Shown here: piece by piece, positions 8,339 through 15,888 of the stretch
Position numbering within the stretch: position 1 is the first letter of the stretch
Layout of the letters: the number at the start of each line of letters is the position of its first letter
Assembly: GCF_900169785.1 (NCBI RefSeq)
Contig: NZ_FWER01000022.1
Coordinates: 24,946-88,945, forward strand
DNA length: 64,000 bases
Origin: Rhizobium sullae
Lineage (GTDB): Bacteria; Pseudomonadota; Alphaproteobacteria; Rhizobiales; Rhizobiaceae
Direction: 5' to 3'
Notes under the pieces: model-generated
Seen by the model: the letters and a program-made list of their open reading frames with translations, nothing else
What the model was told of the DNA's origin: nothing
Database searches by the model: none
Position numbers and translations under genes: made by a program

Positions 8339-8800
8339 CTAGGACTGATAGGTTCCGGTAATGGTCGCTTCCGCGAGCACGTGTTTCCTTGCTTCGTTCC
8401 ACATCGACGCGATACCGGCGTCGCCGGGAATCGAAAGGCTCGGGACATCCAGAGCGGCAAGGCGAAAGATATAGTGATGCGGGCGGTCACCCCGCGGCGG
8501 CTGCGGACCGTCATAGCGCGCATTGCCGAAATCATTCTTGTAAAAGCGTGCCGTGTTTTCCGGTGCGGTATCGGCGCTTTCGGCCAGAGCATCCCAATCG
8601 GAGGGGATATTGGCAATGCCGCAATGGCGGAAGGTACCGCGCGGCGCATCCGGGTCTTCGACGACCAAGACGAAGCTCCTCGTTCCCTCCGGAGCGCCGC
8701 TCCACTTAAGAGGCGGAAACAGATTTTCGCCGGAGCGCGCATATTTCTGCGGAATGGGTTTGTCCTGGGTGAATGCCGGGCTCATCAGGGTCAGTGCCAT
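8339..8800 (-). CDS. YbhB/YbcL family PEBP-like protein
   Basis: Phosphatidylethanolamine-binding-protein-like protein (153 aa), a family that binds anionic or phospho-ligands and is related to the Raf kinase inhibitor; the bacterial function is mostly unresolved. Family signatures are VVEDPDAPRGTFRHCGIANIP (key residues DPDAP and H), DFGNARYDGPQPPRGDRPHHYIF (key GPxPPxGxxPHHY) and FRLAALD. No signal peptide is seen, so it is cytoplasmic. The start ATG at 8800 follows GAGGAGGAAGCT. An EcfG-type promoter (8862-8886) lies upstream, linking it to the general stress response. Confidence 0.93.
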   Translation of the reverse strand: MALTLMSPAFTQDKPIPQKYARSGENLFPPLKWSGAPEGTRSFVLVVEDPDAPRGTFRHCGIANIPSDWDALAESADTAPENTARFYKNDFGNARYDGPQPPRGDRPHHYIFRLAALDVPSLSIPGDAGIASMWNEARKHVLAEATITGTYQS

Positions 8801-8861
8801 AGCTTCCTCCTCTTTTATCCTGCTGGCTCGCGCGGCCTCGCTTTTGCGTTGAAGCTAGATC

Positions 8862-8886
8862 AACCTGACGGCAGCGATATTGTTCC
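8862..8886 (-). promoter_or_regulatory. EcfG/RpoE2-type stress promoter of the PEBP-like gene
   Basis: On the minus strand GGAAC (8886-8882) is followed after 16 bases by GGTT (8865-8862), one mismatch from the consensus GGAAC-N16-CGTT. The distance to the start codon at 8800 leaves a leader of about 55 bases. Confidence 0.6.
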
Positions 8887-9553
8887 CGAGTTAATGGCGT
8901 TTCGAAACACTCAGACGATAGAGCACGTGCTCGGTGGCATAACGCGTCATCGGCGGCGCCCTAGAGCGCCGGATGTGGGGCAACCGTGCAACAGCTGAAC
9001 GTCTTGAATGGAGAGCCGACCTCGTGGAGCTCGACAACTCTATGTCCATTCCTTTCCAGGCGGAGAATAGAAGCGCGAACGCGCTTTGGCACGGGAAAAC
9101 AGTATCCTATAGCGCCCCAATCCATCTGTTTCAGCGAGATTGCGCTTCCTTGCTCGCCTAGCCAACAAGCGCGGAGCTACGGAATTGGGTTTCGGAAGGA
9201 GTTCGTTGTCTCCTGCAATGGTGGCCCAACCATCTATGCATACAAAGACACGCCGCACGCAAAGGCGCTTCGGGACCTGGTTTCCCAGGCGAGGCACAAC
9301 GAAGATGACCCGATCTGGAAAGTCGCTCCCTCTTTGTGGATCAGCCGGTGGAACGTGCCGGGCCTGTGACCGGGTGGGCTGGATTGACCGCCACGAGGTC
9401 CGTCGCAAATGGGGGAATGCGGTTTTCGGCTCGCTGCAGCCTCGTCATCGATGCGACATTGCATCAACCTAGAATGCGCCGGGCGGTTTTCGCTATCGAT
9501 TGGCGCGGCGAATCATCTCCTTGTAGGAATGTCAAAAACGTTCGGCACAATCA
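8887..9553. other. Stretch without a recognisable gene
   Basis: About 670 bases. Several short frames are open on both strands, but none combines a ribosome site, rhizobial codon use and a family pattern. The longest plus frame (8986-9369) ends in a plausible-looking stretch (YKDTPHAKALRDLV) that could be a remnant, but I cannot name it. Confidence 0.5.
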
Positions 9554-10744
9554 TCATCTATTCGATCGCTTTTTCATCAGGTTTTCCACCATATCGGGGC
9601 CGAGAGCCTTTCCGAGTGCTTTGACACCGTTGTTAGGAAGCCTCAAGAGACCGTTGACCATGCCTTCCTTCCACGCATCGCCGCGATCCCATGCCTCCGC
9701 CCAAGCATCTGCCAGTTCGTCGCCGTGGCGCGTTTCTACGAGCGCTTCAAAGAGCAGGGAGGCCTGCGATAGGTCTTTGTCCGCTTTCACGCGTCCTAGC
9801 GTGTCTGTGAGTCTTCTGGAGGACACGATCAGCTTGTGGACGGCATACCTCTCTGGAGCGGGGACAAGGACGTTCACGCCTTCGCGGAAGAGAAGCACCG
9901 TGCCGACAGGCTCGTAGATCAGGTAATCGAGAAACCGCGGGTTTTCCGCCGAGGCACCGCCGAGGGCGGGCATGGGCGACGGCTCGCCCGTGTATTCGTC
10001 CGATCCCCGGTTTCCCGTCAGGAACTCTACCCGATAGCCCTTGGCATTCTGGAAGGCGACCACCTTGGCTTTGTCCGCCTGGTGCGGAACCGCTCGGAAT
10101 TCGGGATCGACCGACTGGAGGACTTCCAGCACCGGAGGCAGGCTGTCCCCGACCTCCGAGCTGATTGCGAAATCCTGCGCGAAATCCGCGTCGCCCGTTT
10201 GCATGGCCGACGATGGCAGCCGGACGCCGAGCATCCCCGCATAGGTGCTAAATGCCACCGACCCGATCAGGACGGCCCGCAGCCGGAACAATCCGGCGTC
10301 CGCTAGGGCTTTCGTGACGTCGCCCGCAAATGGATCGGGACCGGGGAGGCCCGCACGGCGCAGCGTGCTAACCATGCGCCTCCGCTCCCGGATGTTGTCC
10401 TTGATCTCCTTGTGGGCCTTCACCCGCTCCGTGATCGCTTCGTCGCTGTGTGGGCCGACATAGCTTCGCTTGTCCTTGCCTTCGGGAGTGGGGAGATCGA
10501 AATACCAGTAATCGCGGCCCTTCACGGTAACGGTTACGAACCACCCCTCCATCGGGAAGTCCGCCAGAAATTGCCCGTCAAGCGTCCGCTGCGCCAGCTC
10601 CGCGAACATCGTCCGATAGCTGATGTCGATCTCTTTCATCATTGGCATCTTTTCCTTCTCGAGTGCAGCGGCCCTCTCGGCGGCAAGTTCGGCCATCGCC
10701 TCGTCGAAGCGACGCCTACCTTTTACGAATGAAGTCGTCTCCAC
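9554..10744 (-). CDS. Nucleotidyltransferase-fold protein (GSU2403/COG5397-like)
   Basis: Soluble protein (396 aa) with a polymerase-beta-type nucleotidyltransferase core. Residues 1-130 are a charged, partly coiled region; the core signature is the GS pair in LIGSVAFSTYAGMLG (161-162) followed by the metal-binding GDADF (D185, D187). The C-terminal third contains VLVPAPERYAVHKLIVS, a segment typical of this family. The start is GTG at 10744; MPMMKEID at codon 33 is an alternative. It stands alone, flanked by non-coding DNA, and has a 10-base inverted repeat just upstream, as autoregulated toxin-antitoxin or defence genes do. Substrate and function are unknown; AbiEii-like nucleotide transfer is one possibility. 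Confidence 0.82.
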   Translation of the reverse strand: METTSFVKGRRRFDEAMAELAAERAAALEKEKMPMMKEIDISYRTMFAELAQRTLDGQFLADFPMEGWFVTVTVKGRDYWYFDLPTPEGKDKRSYVGPHSDEAITERVKAHKEIKDNIRERRRMVSTLRRAGLPGPDPFAGDVTKALADAGLFRLRAVLIGSVAFSTYAGMLGVRLPSSAMQTGDADFAQDFAISSEVGDSLPPVLEVLQSVDPEFRAVPHQADKAKVVAFQNAKGYRVEFLTGNRGSDEYTGEPSPMPALGGASAENPRFLDYLIYEPVGTVLLFREGVNVLVPAPERYAVHKLIVSSRRLTDTLGRVKADKDLSQASLLFEALVETRHGDELADAWAEAWDRGDAWKEGMVNGLLRLPNNGVKALGKALGPDMVENLMKKRSNR

Positions 10745-10757
10745 TCATCTGACAGCG

Positions 10758-10790
10758 CCGTTATAAGTTTCTGCCAAGACCTTATAACGG
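10758..10790. promoter_or_regulatory. Inverted repeat, probable operator of the nucleotidyltransferase gene
   Basis: Perfect 10-base arms CCGTTATAAG and CTTATAACGG separated by 13 bases, ending 14 bases before the GTG start at 10744. The arms contain TATAAG/TTATAA sequence that may double as a -10 element. The spacing, about two helical turns centre to centre, suits a dimeric repressor. Confidence 0.6.
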
Positions 10791-10954
10791 GAGCCGCAAC
10801 CCGCATCCTGATGTCGGTCCGCCATAAAATAGGCAGGTGCGAAGAAGTTGAACGTCCACATGGCGGAAGCTAAGAATGGGTTAGCTCCTACGACAAATAC
10901 TACAAAAAACCCGCACAACCGGAATTAGATATACATGTCGGGTTCCAGTTCGTT

Positions 10955-11246
10955 GGCTGCTCGGTCAGCCTATCGGACTGCACAGCTAAGTCGATCACAT
11001 GATGCACGAGGAACGCATCGATGAGGTAGTCGGCATAATCCAGCGTCATCGGCAGCATCCCGTCTTGAAAGAAATGGTTGTCGATATAGTCGCCGGGGTC
11101 CCACACAGTTTGCGCGTGAGGCTTTCGTTCTCGGGTTCGATACGATCAATCACCTTTTCGAACACGCGGTTGGCTATCTCTATGAGCGTCGGCGCGCTTG
11201 CGGTGCTCTTAGGCTGAAGTTTGGACCGCCAGTATTTTGGCTGGAA
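10955..11246 (-). pseudogene. Frameshifted remnant of an unidentified gene
   Basis: Minus-strand coding-like stretch in two frames. From about 11246 one frame reads APTLIEIANRVFEKVIDRI and ENESLTRKL, then the neighbouring frame continues from 11106 with WDPGDYIDNHFFQDGML and DYADYLIDAFLVHHVID. Both have protein-like composition without stops, and they join around 11100-11110. There is no start codon or ribosome site: the first frame begins right after the stop of the permease gene. It is probably a truncated, frameshifted fragment. I do not recognise the family. Confidence 0.45.
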
Positions 11247-12125
11247 TTAACGCCCGCCGAAGCCGGAGCCGATGGTGACGCCCCGGTAGATTACCCTCTG
11301 CAGCACGACGGCCAGGACGATGCCCGGCAGCATGGAGATCGCCGCGCCTGCCATAATGTAATTCCACGAGGTGCCCTGTTGTGTCTGGAACAAGGTGAGC
11401 CCGAGAGGCAGCGTGGCTTTCTCCATGCCGTTGGTGACGATCAGCGGCCACAGGAAGCTGTTCCACTGCCCCATGAAGGTGAAAAGCGCCAGCAGGCCGA
11501 TGGCCGGCATGGCGAGCGGAACGATGATCGTAACCAGGATACGCAGGCGCGAAGCCCCATCGATCATCGCCGCCTCATCGAGATCCTTGGGAATGCCGAG
11601 AAAGAACTGCCGCAACAGAAACGTGCCGAAGGAGCCGAACGCGACAGGCAGGATCATGCCGTGATAGGTGTTGACCCAGCCGAGCTTGCTGACCACCAGA
11701 AAGAGCGGGATGACCAGCATCACCTGCGGGATCATCAGCGTGCCGAGATAAGCCAGCAGCAGCCCCTCCCGGCCGGGAAATTTCAACCGCGCGAATGAGT
11801 AGGCGGAAAGGCAGGACACCGCAATCACGATCGCCGTGACGCCGCTGGCGACTACGAAGGAATTGAACAGGAAGGTTCCAAACGGCAGTGAGACCAATGC
11901 TTCGACAAAGGTTCCCCATTGATATTCCTGCGGCAGAATGCGAACCGGCACGGCCAGCACTTCCGTGTTGGAGCGAACCGCGTTCGACACCATCCAGAAA
12001 AACGGGAAGAGGAAAAGCATGGCGATCAGCGAAAGCGCGGCATAACTGACGAAGGTGCCAATGCGCCGCAGGGCTCTGTTCCGCGATACGGAATTCGGGT
12101 GTAACAGGTCCGGCCTAGTCGCCAT
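11247..12125 (-). CDS. Carbohydrate ABC transporter permease, MalG type (fucosidase operon)
   Basis: Inner-membrane permease (292 aa), last gene of the fucosidase-linked importer. N-terminal helix SLIAMLFLFPFFWMVSNAV, docking loop DEAAMIDGASRLRILV, and a late MGQWNSFLWPLIV segment identify the MalG/UgpE class. The ATG at 12125 overlaps the end of the upstream permease gene by 11 bases, so translation is coupled. No ATPase gene is found in this operon, so it must borrow one; the UgpC-type ATPase at 3199-4266 or a chromosomal copy are candidates. Confidence 0.94.
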   Translation of the reverse strand: MATRPDLLHPNSVSRNRALRRIGTFVSYAALSLIAMLFLFPFFWMVSNAVRSNTEVLAVPVRILPQEYQWGTFVEALVSLPFGTFLFNSFVVASGVTAIVIAVSCLSAYSFARLKFPGREGLLLAYLGTLMIPQVMLVIPLFLVVSKLGWVNTYHGMILPVAFGSFGTFLLRQFFLGIPKDLDEAAMIDGASRLRILVTIIVPLAMPAIGLLALFTFMGQWNSFLWPLIVTNGMEKATLPLGLTLFQTQQGTSWNYIMAGAAISMLPGIVLAVVLQRVIYRGVTIGSGFGGR

Positions 12126-13041
12126 AGTGCACCCATTTGCGCTGCATATGAAACTGCAAGATGGTCAACGCCATGATCATGATGAACATCACCCAGGCCA
12201 GCGCCGAAGCGTAGCCCATCTGGAAGTTGGCGAATCCCTTCTGGTAGATTGCGAAGCCGAGCGTGGCCGTCGCCGAGCCCGGACCGCCGCGAGTCATCGC
12301 GTAGATTTCATCAAACACCTGCAGCGAGGTGATCGCCGTCATCACGGTGGCGAAGAAGATCGTCGGCGAGATCAGTGGCAGGCGGATGCGCCAGAAACGC
12401 TGCCATGCGTTGGCGCCGTCGATTGTCGCAGCCTCGATGTAGTGCCTCGGCACAAGGTCGAGCGCGGCGTTGAACATCACGACATTGTAGCCGACATTCG
12501 CCCACAGAGTGACGAGTACGATGGCCTGCATTGCCCAGGTCGTGCTGAGTAGGAAATTGGGCAGGCCGAGGCCAAGCGAACGGATGAGGCTGTCTGCCAG
12601 TCCATCCGGCGTAAAGATGAGCAGCCACACCACCGACGCTGCGATCGTCGGAGTGAACGTCGGCAGGAAAAAGATCACCCGGAAGATCGCTTTGCCATGC
12701 CTCAGGCTCGATATCCATACAGCGAGCGTCAGCGAGACGATGATGTTCAGCGTGAGATACTCGACGGCGAAGAATAGTGTGTTGCGCAATACGGTATAAA
12801 AAGCCGGATCAACGGTGAAGAGGCGGACATAATTCTGAAAGCCGGCGAAGGACGGCGTCGAGATCAACTGCCAATTGGTGAAACTGAGCGCCAACGACGC
12901 TGCGATCGGCAAGGCCATGAAGGCCATGAATCCGAGGAAACTTGGCAGCAGGAACAGCATGGCCGTCTGCGTGTCTGGCTTCAAAATGCGCCGCCGCTGA
13001 ACGGGCTGCACGGGAACTTCGGCGACGGCGCTTTGCGACAT
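12115..13041 (-). CDS. Carbohydrate ABC transporter permease, MalF type (fucosidase operon)
   Basis: Inner-membrane permease (308 aa) of the same importer. The start is the ATG at 13041 (MSQSAVAEVPVQPVQRRRI), preceded by GGAGGAAAAC; an ATG 21 bases upstream lies within that ribosome site. A basic N-terminus leads to the first helix AMLFLLPSFLGFMAFM; the docking loop reads EAATIDGANAWQRFWRI. It sits between the binding-protein gene and the MalG-type permease. Confidence 0.94.
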   Translation of the reverse strand: MSQSAVAEVPVQPVQRRRILKPDTQTAMLFLLPSFLGFMAFMALPIAASLALSFTNWQLISTPSFAGFQNYVRLFTVDPAFYTVLRNTLFFAVEYLTLNIIVSLTLAVWISSLRHGKAIFRVIFFLPTFTPTIAASVVWLLIFTPDGLADSLIRSLGLGLPNFLLSTTWAMQAIVLVTLWANVGYNVVMFNAALDLVPRHYIEAATIDGANAWQRFWRIRLPLISPTIFFATVMTAITSLQVFDEIYAMTRGGPGSATATLGFAIYQKGFANFQMGYASALAWVMFIMIMALTILQFHMQRKWVHYGD

Positions 13042-13080
13042 GTTTTCCTCCATGCGCGGCAATTCCTGCCGGGGCGAGAG

Positions 13081-14301
13081 CTATTGTTGCGCGAGGCTCT
13101 GGATGGTCTCCATCGTCTGCTTGGCGTCGACACTGCCGGCGAAGGCGGGAGGAAAATACTGGTTGAAGAGGTTTTCTACCGCCGCCCAATTGTCGGTGAT
13201 CGCGTAGGGTATGGAGTGCGCCAAGGAGTAGTCGAGGGCCTCGCCGCCATTGGTGATGTCTTTGGCCGCCACTTGGTACCAGGACGATTGCGCGGCAGTG
13301 CGCGCCGGCAACGCACGCCCCTTCTCGGCAAGGTACGACAGCGCTTCAGGGCTCGTAAGCACCTGAATCGCCTTCCAGGCCGCATCCTTGTTCTGGCTGG
13401 TGGTGGAAATGCCGAAACCAGAGCCCGCCGTAACGGCCGCCAGCTCGCCCTCGTCGCGCGGCAGGGTGGTGAGACCGACCTTGAACTTGACCTGGTCTTT
13501 CATGCCAATGATGGACCAGGGACCGTCGACATACATGGCGATATTGCCTGAATTGAACCGGCCCTGGATGACCGTGCCGGCATCGTTGCCTGACGGGACA
13601 AGCGGCGCAATCTTATCCTTGGCGGCAAAGCCGATCAGCCTGTCGGCTGCGGCAATCGCGCGCGGATTGACGAGGTCGAGCTGTCCGGCGTCGTTGACGT
13701 ATTTGTCGCCCCAAGCGGACGCCATGACCGAATAGTTGACCGGGGCGACACCGAAGCCGTAATTGCCGTCCTTGGTGAGCTTCTTTGCGGCATCGGTAAA
13801 CTCGGCAAGCGTCCAGCCCGGTTTCGGCAAAGGAATGCCGGCGGCCTCGAAAGCCTCCTGGTTGTAATAGATGACCCATGGACCGACATCGTAAGGGAGG
13901 CCGTAAAGCTCCTTGTCAACCGACATGCCGCCGATGATCGAGGGGGTGAAGGCGCCAAGGTCGAATTTGTCCGCCTCTATCCTCGCATTGAGCGGTTCGA
14001 GCAGCGAATAGAAGTTCGACATGCGCAATGATTGCATGGAGACAATGTCGGCCAGCTGGCCCGACGCTGCCAACACCGGCAGCCTGGTCCAATAGTCGAC
14101 CCAGCCGGCGGTCTGCAGCGTCACTTTGATGTCTGGGTGCTTGGCACTTACCATGTCGGCCAAGTGCTGCCAGGTCTTGGTGTCGGTTTCGGAGGCGGTC
14201 CACATCTGCCAGGTCAGATTGACCTGATCGGCGGTTGCAGCCGTAGCAAAGAGGCTGCCGCCGATTGCGGCAAGCAATAGCGCTTTCTTCAGAACCTTCA
14301 T
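13081..14301 (-). CDS. Sugar ABC transporter substrate-binding protein (fucosidase operon)
   Basis: Periplasmic family 1 binding protein (406 aa). The start is the ATG at 14301 (MKVLKKALLLAAIGGSLFAT), preceded by GGGAGGAGAAAACCC. A Sec-type signal peptide ends near ATAATADQ. The mature part begins VNLTWQMWTASE, and later has WVIYYNQEAFEAAGIPLPKP, in which YNQEAFEAAG is the usual family hinge motif. Its place between the fucosidase and permease genes implies a fucose-containing oligosaccharide or glycoside as ligand, by inference only. Confidence 0.94.
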   Translation of the reverse strand: MKVLKKALLLAAIGGSLFATAATADQVNLTWQMWTASETDTKTWQHLADMVSAKHPDIKVTLQTAGWVDYWTRLPVLAASGQLADIVSMQSLRMSNFYSLLEPLNARIEADKFDLGAFTPSIIGGMSVDKELYGLPYDVGPWVIYYNQEAFEAAGIPLPKPGWTLAEFTDAAKKLTKDGNYGFGVAPVNYSVMASAWGDKYVNDAGQLDLVNPRAIAAADRLIGFAAKDKIAPLVPSGNDAGTVIQGRFNSGNIAMYVDGPWSIIGMKDQVKFKVGLTTLPRDEGELAAVTAGSGFGISTTSQNKDAAWKAIQVLTSPEALSYLAEKGRALPARTAAQSSWYQVAAKDITNGGEALDYSLAHSIPYAITDNWAAVENLFNQYFPPAFAGSVDAKQTMETIQSLAQQ

Positions 14302-14350
14302 GGGTTTTCTCCTCCCTCCATGAATGCAATGGACAAGCAATGGTCGAACG

Positions 14351-15679
14351 CTACGGCTTCAGGACGATCTCGATCACCGGAACAGTAACGTCCGGCCGCC
14401 GTACCGGCAGTTCGAGCGTGATCACGCCTTCCGGCACGGTCACGCCGATATTGGAATCCACCTCCTTGATGTGGCTGAGCCAGCGCACCTCACTGGCGTC
14501 GTGCAGGAACTGCGCATAGGCGATCCTGTCCGCGATACCCTCGATGTGGATGTGGCGGAAAGGCCAGTTGCAGATGTGCAGGTAGAGGCGGTTGCCGCGC
14601 TGGGTATAGCGGCAGCCCGACGGCACGGGATAGTCGGACGGCCCTGCCCCGTAGATGGAGCGCCCGTTCACTGAAATCCAATTCTGGTAGACCTCAAGCC
14701 CAGCGATCGCGCGTGCATCAAGCGTACCGCGGCCGGTCGGGCCGACATTCATCAGCAGGTTGCCTCCCATGGCGACGGAATCGATGAGCAGCTTGATGAT
14801 TTGTTCTGGGCTCTTCCAGCTGTCCTCGTCACGATGATAGCCCCAGGAACCGCTGAAGGTATGGCAAGCCTCCCAGCGCACGGGCCGGCCAGCGATGGCG
14901 GGCGCGACGCGCGGCGTGTACTGCTCCGGCGTCACAATGTCGGGCAGGTTGTCGCCGTCGAGCGGCAAATCGAGGCGGTTATTGACGATGATGCCTGGCT
15001 GCAACTCGCGCACCAGCCCAACCAGCCGCTCGCTCTCCCAGTCGACGCGTCCCTTGCCGGGCAGGCCGCGATATTCCCGTCGCGGATAGCTGAAATCGAA
15101 CCACATGATGTCGATGCGGCCGAAGCCGGTCAGAAGCTCACGTACCTGTTCGTGCATGTAGGCGGTGTAGTTGGCCATGTTGCGGCCGGCATTCAGCGCT
15201 TTCGCGTCGGGGTGGTTGCGCAGCGGATGATGGACGTCGATCGGGAAGTCGGGGTGGTGCCAGTCGATCAGCGAATAGTAGAAGCCGATCTTCAGTCCCT
15301 CGGCGCGGAACGCCTCGACCAGCGGGGTCAGCAGGTCCTTGCCGCAAGGCGTGTTCGTCGCCTTGTAGTCCGTCACCTTGCTGTCCCACAGGCAGAAGCC
15401 CTCGTGATGCTTGGTCGTCACCACGACATATTTCATGCCGGCGAGACGGGCTCGCCGAGCCCATTCCTTGGGCTCATAAAGATCGGGATCGAAATTGTCG
15501 AAGTAGCGCTGGTACTGCTCGTCGGTCAGTTCCTCGCGGTTTTTCAACCACTCGTGCCGGGCGCCTAGAGCGTAGAGACCCCAATGGATGAACAGGCCCA
15601 GACGGTCGTGGCTGAACCACGCATGCTTGTCCAACTCCCCAGATGCCGGGCTCCCCGACTGACGCACCGCAATCGCCAC
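14351..15679 (-). CDS. Alpha-L-fucosidase, glycoside hydrolase family 29
   Basis: Cytoplasmic hydrolase (442 aa) that removes alpha-L-fucose from glycosides. Family 29 features: GLFIHWGLYA near residue 30, VVTTKHHEGFCLWDS near 85-100, and the catalytic nucleophile Asp195 in IDIMWFDFSYP; GNLLMNVGPTGRG marks the end of the barrel. No signal peptide, so the substrate is imported intact. The start chosen is GTG at 15679, seven bases after AAGGGAGGAG. An upstream ATG at 15733 is less likely, because the predicted transcription start lies near 15731 and the repressor site at 15718-15729 would fall inside codons 2-6. First gene of the operon with the binding protein and two permeases; divergent from a LacI regulator. 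Confidence 0.92.
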   Translation of the reverse strand: MAIAVRQSGSPASGELDKHAWFSHDRLGLFIHWGLYALGARHEWLKNREELTDEQYQRYFDNFDPDLYEPKEWARRARLAGMKYVVVTTKHHEGFCLWDSKVTDYKATNTPCGKDLLTPLVEAFRAEGLKIGFYYSLIDWHHPDFPIDVHHPLRNHPDAKALNAGRNMANYTAYMHEQVRELLTGFGRIDIMWFDFSYPRREYRGLPGKGRVDWESERLVGLVRELQPGIIVNNRLDLPLDGDNLPDIVTPEQYTPRVAPAIAGRPVRWEACHTFSGSWGYHRDEDSWKSPEQIIKLLIDSVAMGGNLLMNVGPTGRGTLDARAIAGLEVYQNWISVNGRSIYGAGPSDYPVPSGCRYTQRGNRLYLHICNWPFRHIHIEGIADRIAYAQFLHDASEVRWLSHIKEVDSNIGVTVPEGVITLELPVRRPDVTVPVIEIVLKP

Positions 15680-15717
15680 AGGCCTCTCCTCCCTTGTTTC
15701 CAGTTCAGCATCCTCAT

Positions 15718-15729
15718 CGAACCGGTTCG
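15718..15729. promoter_or_regulatory. LacI-family operator O1
   Basis: Perfect 12-base palindrome CGAACCGGTTCG with the central CG pair typical of LacI-family sites. It sits a few bases downstream of the -10 element of the fucosidase promoter, where a bound repressor would block transcription. The same core recurs at 15872-15881. Confidence 0.8.
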
Positions 15730-15737
15730 GCATTTTG

Positions 15738-15766
15738 ATAATCTTCCTTGATCTCGTAGCTGTCAA
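15738..15766 (-). promoter_or_regulatory. Predicted sigma-70 promoter of the fucosidase operon
   Basis: On the minus strand a consensus TTGACA (15766-15761) and GATTAT (15743-15738) are separated by 17 bases. The predicted start of transcription is near 15731, giving a leader of about 50 bases before the GTG start at 15679. Confidence 0.75.
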
Positions 15767-15871
15767 GCAGGAATCAAGGATTGCGAATTCTGAAAAATTT
15801 CCTTGCAGATTCGGGATAACCAAGATCCATGTCTTGCATAGGCGAAAAGAATCTGACACAAGAGCGTCATA

Positions 15872-15881
15872 GAACCGGTTC
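15872..15881. promoter_or_regulatory. LacI-family operator O2
   Basis: Palindrome GAACCGGTTC, identical to the core of O1 and centred 153 bases from it. It lies only seven bases before the start codon of the LacI-family gene, covering its ribosome-binding region, so it suggests autoregulation and possibly looping between the two sites. Confidence 0.75.
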
Positions 15882-15888
15882 GATCATA

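Noticed and set aside
9336..9917. Plus frame of 193 codons over the 3' end of the nucleotidyltransferase gene
   Set aside because: Serine/Arg-rich, overlaps a well-supported minus-strand gene, no ribosome site.
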